Position numbers and translations under genes: made by a program. 7,213 nt of DNA from Thermoleophilaceae bacterium (GTDB lineage Bacteria > Actinomycetota > Thermoleophilia > Solirubrobacterales > Thermoleophilaceae). The stretch spans positions 1 to 7,213 of the forward strand of contig JACCZR010000164.1 of NCBI GenBank assembly GCA_013695855.1, given 5' to 3'. Below, piece after piece: positions 1 to 5,943 of the stretch. The notes beneath the pieces are model-generated. The model did no database searches. It was given only the letters and a program-made list of their open reading frames with translations, and was not told the origin of the DNA. Every line of letters begins with the position of its first letter. Within the stretch, counting starts at the first letter, position 1.

Positions 1-231
1 GCCGGGGCCCGCCCCCGGCGCACCGCGGTGAGCGGAGCCGACTCCCTGACGCCCAGCGAGCGCCGAGTGGCCCAGATGGCGGCCGAGGGCATGATCAACC
101 GCGACATAGCGCAGTCCCTCTTCGTGACCGAGAAGACGGTGGAGACCCACCTGGGCCACGCCTACGCGAAGCTGAAGGTCCACTCGCGGACCGAGCTGCC
201 CGGCGCGCTGACCGAGTCAGTGGCCGCGTAG
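1..231 (+). CDS. LuxR-family transcriptional regulator, C-terminal DNA-binding domain (partial, 5' end outside window)
   Basis: The reading frame is open from base 1 and ends with TAG at 229-231, so only the last 76 residues are visible. They form a classic GerE/LuxR helix-turn-helix: LTPSERRVAQMAAEG (helix 1 region), NRDIAQSLFVTEKTVETHLG (scaffold and recognition helices) and AYAKLKVHSRTEL. The lead-in (ARPRR, then SGADSLTPSE) is the one usually seen at the end of large ATP-binding LuxR (LAL/MalT-like) regulators of actinobacteria. I therefore read this as the tail of a long regulator, not a 67-residue protein starting at the GTG at 28. The domain binds DNA as a dimer; the signal and targets cannot be inferred. 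It converges on the HIRAN-like gene and overlaps its 3' end by 15 bases. HTH assignment is firm; LAL membership is an inference. Confidence 0.88.
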   Translation, partial: AGARPRRTAVSGADSLTPSERRVAQMAAEGMINRDIAQSLFVTEKTVETHLGHAYAKLKVHSRTELPGALTESVAA

Positions 232-573
232 CTCGATCGCCCCGGCGGGAGCGAGCAGCATGGTGAGCCCGTGGCGAGGATCGCGTGGCGAGGAGCGCTG
301 CTCACGGAGCACCACGGCCGACCAGGGCCTGCCGGCATCCAGATCCGGACCGAGCTGCTCGGCTATCTCCCTAGGCACCCAGCCCACCTGCGCGCCGCCG
401 AGCTCGTCGACCGCCACTGCGTTCTCGTGCAGCCCCCGCCCGACCAGCCCCGGAGCATCCCGAGCGAGGAAGCTGCCGGACTCAGGATCCACTATCGAGT
501 ACCCGGCGAGCCACACGACGACGCCGTCGTCGGGGTACCAGTAGCGCTCCTCGAAGGAGACGTCGACGATCAC
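217..573 (-). CDS. Small HIRAN-domain-like protein
   Basis: A 118-residue protein if started at GTG 571-573, which has GGGAGG four to five bases upstream. The open frame continues back to 711, but residues upstream of this GTG look non-coding and overlap the hydrolase 3' end; a GTG at 589-591 is a second option. The core matches the HIRAN pattern: HENAVAV (about residues 49-55, for the family's DPNAVAV), then VGWVPREIAEQL (about 63-74, for VGYVPRE.A). HIRAN domains (HLTF/Rad5 and many bacterial proteins) bind DNA ends or 3'-OH single-stranded DNA. Here the domain stands alone with an acidic/aromatic N-terminus (SFEERYWYPDD), no helicase or nuclease and no membrane segment. It lies 91 bases downstream of the hydrolase on the same strand, so cotranscription is possible. 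Its 3' end overlaps the luxR tail. HIRAN assignment rests on two motifs only, and the cellular role is unknown. Confidence 0.6.
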   Translation of the reverse strand: MIVDVSFEERYWYPDDGVVVWLAGYSIVDPESGSFLARDAPGLVGRGLHENAVAVDELGGAQVGWVPREIAEQLGPDLDAGRPWSAVVLREQRSSPRDPRHGLTMLLAPAGAIELRGH

Positions 574-664
574 GACCCCTCCCGTGCTCACCCCCGCGCC
601 CCGGCCTCGCTCAGGGTCGCGGCTGAGCGGCCAGGCCGAGTGCCCGGCGGCACCGGCTCGCCGG

Positions 665-1564
665 TCAGCCCCTCCCGGCTTGAGGCTGCAGCAGGTGCCG
701 CACGCGCTCATCGTCGAGCTCGGCTGGGTCGGTCTCGGCGATGAAATCGCTGAGGAGGGCTACGAAGCGGTCGGGATCGTCGTTGTGGCTGAAGTGGCCG
801 GCCCCCGGAAGGATCTCGAGTCGGCTGTGGGGCATCAGCTCGTGTGCCTGCAGTCCGTGCTTCATGGGGATCACGCGATCCTTCTCACCCCAGATGAGCA
901 TCGTGGGCACGCCCTTCGACAGGTAGAGCCGGTCGCGCGCATCGACCCGCTGCCCGCTGGGATCGATGACCGAGCGGGCGGTGTGGACGAAGGCTCGGCG
1001 CTTGTCGGGGTCGCCGAGCGACTCCATGCCCTCCGCCAGGCCGCGGGTGTTGGGGCTCGACCTCACGCCCAGCCGGCCGAGGGCCCGGCCGACCGCGCGG
1101 GCGGTGTCCCGGGCCGGCTGGCTGAAGAGGAGGGGGATCACGTACTCGGCGCCGGGGAGCGTGGCCGCGCGCAGGTAGAGGGCCACCTCGTTGCCCAAGC
1201 CTCCGCTGTCCACGAGCACCAGGCGGCCGACCCGGTGGGGGAACTGGTAACCGAACTGCATGGCCACGCCTCCTCCGAGCGAGTGGCCGACCACGGTCAC
1301 GCGGCCGATGTCCAGCACGGCGAGCAGGTCACGGATGCCGCTGGCGTAGGCGCCGAGCGAGTAGTCGCCGCGCGGCTTGCCCGACTGCCCGTGGCCCAGC
1401 AGGTCGAGAGCGATCACCGTGTGGTCCTCCGCGAGCCCGGGCATCACCTCGCGCCAGGTGCGAGCGCTGGAGGTGATGCCGTGGATCAGCACGATCGGGG
1501 GCCCGTCGCCGGCCCTGAAATAGGTGACAGGCTGTCCGTGGAGCTGGACCGTCTCTCGCTTCAT
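665..1564 (-). CDS. Alpha/beta hydrolase fold protein
   Basis: A 299-residue protein with a full alpha/beta-hydrolase layout: oxyanion-hole HG in VLIHGIT (residues 28-29), LDLLGHGQSGKP (53-64), nucleophile elbow GHSLGGG with Ser95 (93-99), acid in WGEKDRVIP (Asp229) and catalytic His257 in GAGHFSHND. A cap region lies between about 125 and 215. Length fits a cytosolic esterase, lipase or C-C hydrolase (MhpC/BphD-like) family member; there is no signal peptide. The substrate cannot be told from sequence. ATG 1562-1564 is the only sensible start, but the bases just before it are pyrimidine-rich (CCCTTCCTACC) with no Shine-Dalgarno, so initiation may be leaderless or weak. Upstream lies the repeat-bearing gap; downstream, the HIRAN-like gene follows on the same strand. 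The fold and triad are certain, the reaction is not. Confidence 0.9.
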   Translation of the reverse strand: MKRETVQLHGQPVTYFRAGDGPPIVLIHGITSSARTWREVMPGLAEDHTVIALDLLGHGQSGKPRGDYSLGAYASGIRDLLAVLDIGRVTVVGHSLGGGVAMQFGYQFPHRVGRLVLVDSGGLGNEVALYLRAATLPGAEYVIPLLFSQPARDTARAVGRALGRLGVRSSPNTRGLAEGMESLGDPDKRRAFVHTARSVIDPSGQRVDARDRLYLSKGVPTMLIWGEKDRVIPMKHGLQAHELMPHSRLEILPGAGHFSHNDDPDRFVALLSDFIAETDPAELDDERVRHLLQPQAGRG

Positions 1565-1605
1565 GGTAGGAAGGGTGGCGATCGCAGGCCCGCCTCTAGA
1601 GCGAA

Positions 1606-1653
1606 TGCGAATCTACGATTGGTGCAGCCTCGGGGCTCGCCGCTGCGAATCTA
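1606..1653. repeat. 10-base direct repeat pair upstream of the hydrolase gene
   Basis: TGCGAATCTA occurs at 1606-1615 and again at 1644-1653, with starts 38 bases apart. Read on the minus strand this is TAGATTCGCA, where TAGATT resembles a -10 box (TAnnnT). The copies lie 42-51 and 80-89 bases upstream of the hydrolase ATG, a plausible place for a pair of operator sites or a promoter. No good -35 hexamer sits 16-18 bases from either copy. It may be chance in a repetitive GC-rich stretch. Confidence 0.3.
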
Positions 1654-1706
1654 GCGGGAGGCGCGACGGCCGCGCTCTGCGCTCGAACCCGCGCGGTCGC
1701 GCCGAG

Positions 1707-1754
1707 GTACGCGGGGGAGCGGTGTGCGCCGCTCCCGTTGCGCTTCCCGCGTAC
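1707..1754. repeat. Nested inverted repeat (9-bp outer stem, 8-bp inner stem)
   Basis: GTACGCGGG at 1707-1715 is perfectly complementary to CCCGCGTAC at 1746-1754. Inside it, GGGAGCGG (1715-1722) pairs with CCGCTCCC (1729-1736) around a six-base loop, TGTGCG. The remaining bases 1737-1745 form a one-sided bulge. Two perfect nested stems in 48 bases indicate a stable RNA or cruciform structure. No T-run follows on either strand, so it is not a standard intrinsic terminator. Function unknown. Confidence 0.45.
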
Positions 1755-1807
1755 GTGGCTGCCGGCGGCCTCGTGGAGCGGCCGGGAGGCGGGGACCCGA
1801 GATCGGG

Positions 1808-1833
1808 GCCAAGCGCCCTGACGGGCGCCTGGC
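1808..1833. repeat. Hairpin-forming inverted repeat
   Basis: GCGCCC (1813-1818) pairs with GGGCGC (1823-1828) around TGAC. The stem extends past one A/C mismatch with GCCA (1808-1811) against TGGC (1830-1833), giving 10 pairs. It lacks a T-tract on either strand. It lies about 50 bases from the nested hairpin and about 30 bases from another stem (1861-1893), so the three could be parts of one folded transcript. Confidence 0.35.
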
Positions 1834-1860
1834 GGCGCATCCGTGCTCTGCTGCCTCGGA

Positions 1861-1893
1861 ACGTGTCGCGGGCCTTGCGTGCCGCGACGACGT
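1861..1893. repeat. Hairpin-forming inverted repeat
   Basis: GTCGCGG (1865-1871) is complementary to CCGCGAC (1882-1888) with a ten-base loop. After a single bulged G at 1889, ACGT at both ends (1861-1864 and 1890-1893) extends the stem to 11 pairs. It is the third strong stem within 190 bases. On the minus strand this stretch is also the start of a short open frame with coding-like third positions, so the symmetry might be incidental. Confidence 0.33.
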
Positions 1894-2041
1894 AGAAGTA
1901 GACGATGTTGAGATCAATCATTGCCAGGTAGTCAAGCTGACTCGATGGAGGATCTGTGTGACCAGACGCACAGCGCCTCGCGCAGCTCCTCCCCGCGCCG
2001 ACACGCTGGGAGGCGATGGACGCCGCCATCCGCCGCGCCGG

Positions 2042-2055
2042 CGGCTGATCAGCCG
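2042..2055. repeat. 14-base perfect palindrome over the acyltransferase stop codon
   Basis: CGGCTGATCAGCCG reads the same on both strands and includes the TGA stop of the acyltransferase (2049-2051). A five-pair GC stem (2032-2036 with 2041-2045) directly adjoins it, sharing its first bases. The two could stop or protect the transcript 3' end, but there is no T-run and the central palindrome has no loop. Assignment as a terminator would be speculative. Confidence 0.25.
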
Positions 2056-3071
2056 GGCGGGTCAGCCCCGCGCGCCCGCTGGCGCTCTTGCACCCAGGCG
2101 TCGAGCTTCCGCCACCAGGCGAACAGCCAGTCGATCTGCTCCTCGCGGCCACTCGGCACCGCGCTGGCGGGCTCGTGCCACAGCCGCACCTCGACCTTCT
2201 GCGGATGGGGCAGCAGCTCCCAAACCTCCTTGAGGCCGGTGGGGAAGCCGTCGTGGCCCATGATCACCACATCACAGCCGGGCGCGGCCTCGATCGCGGC
2301 GAGCGTCCCGCCGGGTCGCGGCGCGCTCACGTACTGCATCTCGCGCGCCCACCGCGCCTGCCTGTCGTGCCCGGCCTGCTCCAGGCGCTCGATGCCCCGG
2401 CGGCGCGTCTCGGGCGAGAAGTTGCGGCCTTCGGGGAAGATGACCAGTGCCGCCGTCTCGCCCAGCTCGCTCGCCATGGCGGCGATCTCGACCTCCGTGT
2501 CGCCGCCGCGAGGGTCCACGAAGCGGTTGGGCAGCCGCTCACCCAGCGCATCGAGCAGCGGGTCGAGGCGAAACCGCTCGTGCAGAACCACGCGCGGTCC
2601 GCGCGAGTGGCGCGTGAGCAGCTCGTGGATCACGAACAGGGTCTCGCCCTCGCCGGCGTGGCGGCTCAGCAGGACCACCGGTCGCCCCGAGCCCGAGAGC
2701 AGCTCGTGCGTGGCCTCGGACTCCTGGAAGACCACCTCGACGCGCGCGAGCCGCACAGCCACGCGGTAGACGCCGCCGACGAACCAGCGCATCACCGCGT
2801 AGTGGGCGCGCTGCATGTCGTCTGACTGCATGCGCCGCCCGAAGCCGCTGGCCACCCAGAGGCCGAGGCAGGCCAGGGTGGCGCCCAGGTGGTACGCGGC
2901 GACGGCGAGGACGATGACCACCAGTCGACCGGGGCGCCAGCCGCCGAAGAAGGGGGAGAGGAGCACCGCCACCACCACCATCACGGGCGAGATCACGAGC
3001 AGGGCCAGCTCGAGCAGCGCCACCAGCGGCGCGAGCAGCAGCCTGCGGAGCAGCTTGGGCGGGACGGGCAT
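2049..3071 (-). CDS. PlsC-family membrane acyltransferase (1-acylglycerol-3-phosphate acyltransferase-like) with HX4E motif
   Basis: A 340-residue protein. Two hydrophobic stretches (about residues 11-39 and 50-74) anchor the N-terminus in the membrane; the catalytic part follows. Acyltransferase block I reads SRHAGEGE (136-143): the essential His138 is present, but the HX4D aspartate is replaced by Glu143 (codon GAG). Block III is IFPEGRNFSPETR (211-223), the FPEG phosphate-binding motif. GCDVVIMG (265-272) would fall in the block IV region. Family members move an acyl chain from acyl-CoA or acyl-ACP to a lysophospholipid or related acceptor. The ATG overlaps the stop of the patatin gene by one base (TGATG), so the two are probably translationally coupled and cotranscribed. 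Family is secure; substrate is unknown, and the Glu substitution leaves activity uncertain. Confidence 0.88.
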   Translation of the reverse strand: MPVPPKLLRRLLLAPLVALLELALLVISPVMVVVAVLLSPFFGGWRPGRLVVIVLAVAAYHLGATLACLGLWVASGFGRRMQSDDMQRAHYAVMRWFVGGVYRVAVRLARVEVVFQESEATHELLSGSGRPVVLLSRHAGEGETLFVIHELLTRHSRGPRVVLHERFRLDPLLDALGERLPNRFVDPRGGDTEVEIAAMASELGETAALVIFPEGRNFSPETRRRGIERLEQAGHDRQARWAREMQYVSAPRPGGTLAAIEAAPGCDVVIMGHDGFPTGLKEVWELLPHPQKVEVRLWHEPASAVPSGREEQIDWLFAWWRKLDAWVQERQRARGADPPG

Positions 3072-3913
3072 CAGCCTTGCTCGCTCAGGTACTCCTTGGA
3101 CGCCTCGTAGGCGCGCTCGATATGGCCGGGGATCTTCGACGTGTCGCGGTATCGGAACTGCGACAGGTCGGTGTAGCGCGGTGGCTCGGTCTGGCCGGTG
3201 GGCATCACATGCGCCTCGATGCTCTCGGGCAGAGCGGCCAGGTCACCCACGAAGCGGTGCCGGCGCGCGATCTCAAAGGCCACGAGACCGACTTCCCAGG
3301 GCCAGCGCGGCGCCTCGAGCGGCCGGTCGACCCGGCCCACGTGCAGCACGTAGATCGTCTGCGCGCCGAGCTGGACCGCCTTCCCCACCGGGATGCTGTT
3401 GACCACGCCGCCGTCGACGAAGTGCTCGTCGCCGATCCGGTACGCAGGCAGGATGCCGGGCACCGAGCAGGAGGCGAGCACGGCGTCGACGAGCGGGCCC
3501 TCGGTGAACCAGCGCTCGGAGGCCGTCTCGATGCAGGCAGCGACGCACTGGAAGGGCACGGCCATCTGCTCGATGCGCTCGACGGTCGAGGAGTCCTCGA
3601 GCAGCCGCTTGAGCCCCCCGATGCCGTGCAGGTGCGTGCGGGTCTTCGCCAGCGTGCCCAGGCGGCCGAGGATGGAGCCGCCGAAGGCGTCGCTGCGCTC
3701 GATCTGCGACCAGGTCTGCGCCAGGCGGGCGATCGCCTCGAGCGACGGGTCGGCCGCCACCGCCGCGCCGTTGATGGCGCCGATCGAGGTGCCGAGCACG
3801 AGGTCGGGGGTGACGCCGTCCTCGAGGAGCGCGCGCAGCATGCCGACCTCGTGGGCGCCCAGGTGGCCGCCCCCGCCGAGCACGAACGCGACTTTGCCGG
3901 TGGGCAGGGTCAC
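3071..3913 (-). CDS. Patatin-like phospholipase (RssA-type serine acyl hydrolase)
   Basis: A 280-residue protein if started at GTG 3911-3913. It begins TLPTGKVAFVLGGGGHLGAHE: the GGGGHLG oxyanion-hole loop (residues 13-19), then GTSIG with nucleophile Ser43, and the dyad Asp167 in FVDGGV. The family has a Ser-Asp dyad and removes acyl chains from phospholipids. No signal peptide or membrane span is visible, so it probably acts at the inner face of the membrane. An in-frame ATG at 4073-4075 would add 54 residues, but those belong to a broken alpha/beta hydrolase, so I chose the GTG just before the conserved first beta strand; a G-run lies 11 bases upstream. Translation from the upstream ATG, giving a fusion, cannot be excluded. 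It is followed by the acyltransferase with a one-base overlap, which suggests a deacylation/reacylation pair. Confidence 0.87.
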   Translation of the reverse strand: MTLPTGKVAFVLGGGGHLGAHEVGMLRALLEDGVTPDLVLGTSIGAINGAAVAADPSLEAIARLAQTWSQIERSDAFGGSILGRLGTLAKTRTHLHGIGGLKRLLEDSSTVERIEQMAVPFQCVAACIETASERWFTEGPLVDAVLASCSVPGILPAYRIGDEHFVDGGVVNSIPVGKAVQLGAQTIYVLHVGRVDRPLEAPRWPWEVGLVAFEIARRHRFVGDLAALPESIEAHVMPTGQTEPPRYTDLSQFRYRDTSKIPGHIERAYEASKEYLSEQG

Positions 3914-4097
3914 TGGTCGGCGGTCCCCCCCAGTGGAATGGCCGTATACCGACGCCGCCCCCCCGGCCTCGGCGATGAGGGCGCCGAGGTCTTCGATCTC
4001 GCGCTCGACCGCGTATGGGGCGGTGTCACCGCTGTCGCCCCGGCCCGGCGGTCGTGAAGGCGATGGGAGTGCCATCCGCCGAGGTCACCTTGTCCAT
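3914..4097 (-). pseudogene. Decayed alpha/beta hydrolase, internally deleted and frameshifted, running into the patatin gene
   Basis: ATG 4095-4097 has a strong Shine-Dalgarno (GGGAGGG, eight bases away) that begins at the typA stop. It encodes MDKVTSADGTPIAFTTAGPG, a typical alpha/beta-hydrolase N-terminus, but stops at TGA 4026-4028 after 23 codons. From about 4045 a different frame continues with GRGDSGDTAPYAVEREIEDL and then AASVYGHSTGG (to about 3926). This is the middle of the same family, through the nucleophile elbow. The section carrying the first strands and oxyanion HG (roughly 45-50 residues in relatives) is missing at the join, as is everything after the elbow, where patatin sequence begins (DRRPVTLPTGK). 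Two deletions plus a frame change explain this. The Asp and His of the triad are absent, so it cannot be an active hydrolase. The size of the loss is from family memory, not an alignment. Confidence 0.75.
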
Positions 4098-4113
4098 GGC
4101 GCGTCCCTCCCTA
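4098..4113 (-). promoter_or_regulatory. Ribosome-binding site overlapping the typA stop codon
   Basis: On the minus strand the typA stop TAG (4111-4113) merges into GGGAGGG, which is followed by eight bases and the ATG of the hydrolase remnant at 4097. It is the strongest Shine-Dalgarno in the window. It shows that the hydrolase was once tightly coupled to typA, and it now initiates a 23-codon reading frame that ends before the patatin gene. Confidence 0.6.
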
Positions 4114-5943
4114 GGCCGGCTGGTACTTGCGCTGCCGCGCGTGGCGCGAGCGCTCGCCCCCGTCCAGCACGACCTTGCGCAGCCGGACGGCGTCGGGCGT
4201 GACCTCCACGCACTCGTCTTCGCGGATGTGCTCGAGCGCCTGGTCGAGTGAGAGCTTGTGCGCGGGCACGAGCTTCACCGTGTTGTCCGAGCCTGCGGCG
4301 CGCACGTTGGTCTGCTGCTTCTCGCGCACGGCGTTGACGTCGAGGTCGTCGGCGCGGCCGTTCTCGCCCACCACCATGCCCTCGTAGACCTGCTCGCCGG
4401 GGCCCACGAACAGCTGCCCGCGCTCCTGGAGCTTGACCAGGGCGAACTGGCCGGTCTCGCCGCGGCGGTCGGCCACCAGCGAGCCCGTGGGGCGGGTGCG
4501 AATCTCACCCTGCCAGGGCTCGTAACCCTCGAACAGCGAGTGGATGATGCCCGAGCCGCGCGTCTCGGTGAGGAACTCGGTCCGGAAGCCGATCAGGCCG
4601 CGGGTCGGGACGAGGAAGTCCACCCGCACCCAGCCCGTGCCGTGGTTGACCATGTTCTCCATACGCCCCTTGCGCAGGGCCAGCATCTGGGTGACCACGC
4701 CGAGGAAGGCCTCGGGGACGTCGATCGAGAGGCGCTCGATGGGCTCGTGGAGCTTGTCGCCGACAAGCTTGGTCACCACCTGGGGCTTGCCGACGGTGAG
4801 CTCGAAGCCCTCTCGCCTCATCGACTCGACGAGCACCGCGAGCTGAAGCTCGCCGCGACCCTGGACCTCCCAGGTGTCGGGCCGCTCGGTGTCCAGGACG
4901 CGGATCGCCACGTTGCCCACGAGCTCGGCGGCCAGGCGGTCCTGCACCTGGCGCGCGGTCAGCCGGTTCCCCGACTGGCCGGCCAGGGGGGACGTGTTGA
5001 TGGCGATGGTCATGCCGAGGGCGGGCTCCTCGATGGCGATCACCGGAAGCGGCCGCGGGTCCTCGGCGTCGGCGATGGTCTCGCCGATGGTGATCTCGGG
5101 GATGCCGGCCACGGCGATGATCTCGCCGGGCCCGGCCTCGTCGGCGGCGACCCGCTTGAGCCCGTCGGTGACGTAGAGCTCGGCGATGCGCACCGGCGTG
5201 ATCGTGCCGTCGTGGCGGCACCATGCCACCTGCTCACCCTTGCGGATGGTGCCCTGATGGACCCGGCAGAGGGCGAGCCGGCCAACGTAGGAGTCGGCGT
5301 CGAGGTTGGTCACGCGCGCTTGGAGGGGGTGGCCCTCCTCGTACGCGGGCGCGGGGATGTTGCTCAGGAGGAGCTCGAACAGCGGCCTGAGATCCTGGCC
5401 CTCCTCGCCCTCGGTCATGTGCGCCCAGCCGGCCCGGGCGTTGGTGTAGACGATGGGGAACTCGATCTGCTCCTCGTCGGCATCGAGGTCGAGGAACAGC
5501 TGGTAGACCTCGTCGACGACCTCGCCGATCCGAGCGTCGGGGCGATCGACCTTGTTGACGACGAGCACGACGGGCAGACGCGCCTCGAGGGCTTTTCTGA
5601 GCACGAACCGCGTCTGAGGAAGAGGTCCCTCCGAAGCGTCGACCAGCAGCATCACCCCGTCGACCATGGTCAGCCCCCGCTCGACCTCCCCGCCGAAGTC
5701 GGCGTGCCCCGGGGTGTCGACCAGGTTGAGCTTGACCTCGCCGTAGCGCACGGCGGCGTTCTTGGCGAGGATGGTGATGCCCCGCTCGCGCTCCTGGTCC
5801 ATGGAGTCCATGACCCGGTCCTCGTGGTGCTCGTGAGCGGCAAAGACCCCGGACTGGGTGAGCATGGCGTCAACGAGCGTCGTCTTGCCGTGATCGACGT
5901 GGGCGATGATCGCGACGTTGCGGAGATCGGAGCGGGAGGGCAT
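4111..5943 (-). CDS. typA: Translational GTPase TypA/BipA
   Basis: A 610-residue protein, the normal TypA length, and the clearest gene here. The G domain shows G1 AHVDHGKTT (14-22), the switch I ERGITI (53-58), G3 DTPGH (76-80), G4 NKVD (130-133) and a G5-like TNAR (167-170). Downstream are an EF-G-like beta-barrel, the domain III signature GRGELQL (362-368), the EF-G V-like PTRGLIGFR (446-454), and the BipA-specific C-terminal domain with NAVREKQQTNVRA (537-549). TypA binds the ribosome at the EF-G site and helps subunit assembly and translation under stress or cold. The ATG is fixed by the conserved N-terminus (RNVAIIAHVDHGK). The only GGAGG upstream is about 20 bases away, too far for an ordinary Shine-Dalgarno. 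The stop is 13 bases from the next start codon, suggesting a shared transcript with the lipid genes downstream. Confidence 0.98.
   Translation of the reverse strand: MPSRSDLRNVAIIAHVDHGKTTLVDAMLTQSGVFAAHEHHEDRVMDSMDQERERGITILAKNAAVRYGEVKLNLVDTPGHADFGGEVERGLTMVDGVMLLVDASEGPLPQTRFVLRKALEARLPVVLVVNKVDRPDARIGEVVDEVYQLFLDLDADEEQIEFPIVYTNARAGWAHMTEGEEGQDLRPLFELLLSNIPAPAYEEGHPLQARVTNLDADSYVGRLALCRVHQGTIRKGEQVAWCRHDGTITPVRIAELYVTDGLKRVAADEAGPGEIIAVAGIPEITIGETIADAEDPRPLPVIAIEEPALGMTIAINTSPLAGQSGNRLTARQVQDRLAAELVGNVAIRVLDTERPDTWEVQGRGELQLAVLVESMRREGFELTVGKPQVVTKLVGDKLHEPIERLSIDVPEAFLGVVTQMLALRKGRMENMVNHGTGWVRVDFLVPTRGLIGFRTEFLTETRGSGIIHSLFEGYEPWQGEIRTRPTGSLVADRRGETGQFALVKLQERGQLFVGPGEQVYEGMVVGENGRADDLDVNAVREKQQTNVRAAGSDNTVKLVPAHKLSLDQALEHIREDECVEVTPDAVRLRKVVLDGGERSRHARQRKYQPA

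Larger units (their letters stand above)
1565..2048. other. 484-base gene-poor interval with clustered inverted repeats
   Basis: This lies between the 3' end of the acyltransferase and the 5' end of the hydrolase, both on the minus strand, so it should hold the hydrolase promoter. Long open frames cross it on both strands, but their translations are Arg/Pro/Ser-rich and resemble no family. It contains a 10-base direct repeat (1606-1615, 1644-1653), a nested hairpin (1707-1754), hairpins at 1808-1833 and 1861-1893, and a locally AT-richer patch (about 1890-1960). I found no convincing sigma-70 box pair for the hydrolase and no tRNA. It could be a promoter plus a structured leader, a small RNA gene or the eroded remains of a gene. 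Confidence 0.5.

Noticed and set aside
584..1654. 356-residue plus-strand frame opposite the alpha/beta hydrolase
   Set aside because: Antisense shadow; the minus strand carries a complete catalytic triad and cap, the plus frame has no motif.
1681..1690. tRNA T-loop-like sequence (GGGTTCGAGC on the minus strand)
   Set aside because: The flanking bases do not form a T-stem, and no acceptor, D or anticodon arms can be arranged around it.
1808..1833. Hairpin as an intrinsic terminator
   Set aside because: Neither strand has a T-run after the stem, and the position is not right after a gene end on either strand.
1613..2152. 179-residue minus-strand frame spanning the intergenic gap
   Set aside because: It starts inside the acyltransferase gene and is mostly Arg/Pro/Ser-rich noise; only a short internal segment looks coding-like and is reported separately.
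2955..2985. His-rich stretch (HRHHHHHG) in a plus-strand frame as a metal-binding peptide
   Set aside because: It arises from CACCAC repeats opposite the Val-rich membrane segment (MVVVAVLL) of the acyltransferase; a shadow, not a gene.
3077..4057. 326-residue plus-strand frame opposite the patatin gene
   Set aside because: Antisense shadow in high-GC DNA; rich in Arg/His/Asp with no recognisable domain, while the minus strand has the full patatin motif set.
3914..4075. Patatin start at ATG 4075 giving a 334-residue protein
   Set aside because: The extra 54 residues are alpha/beta-hydrolase sequence, not patatin. Translation from there is possible but is not the ancestral start.
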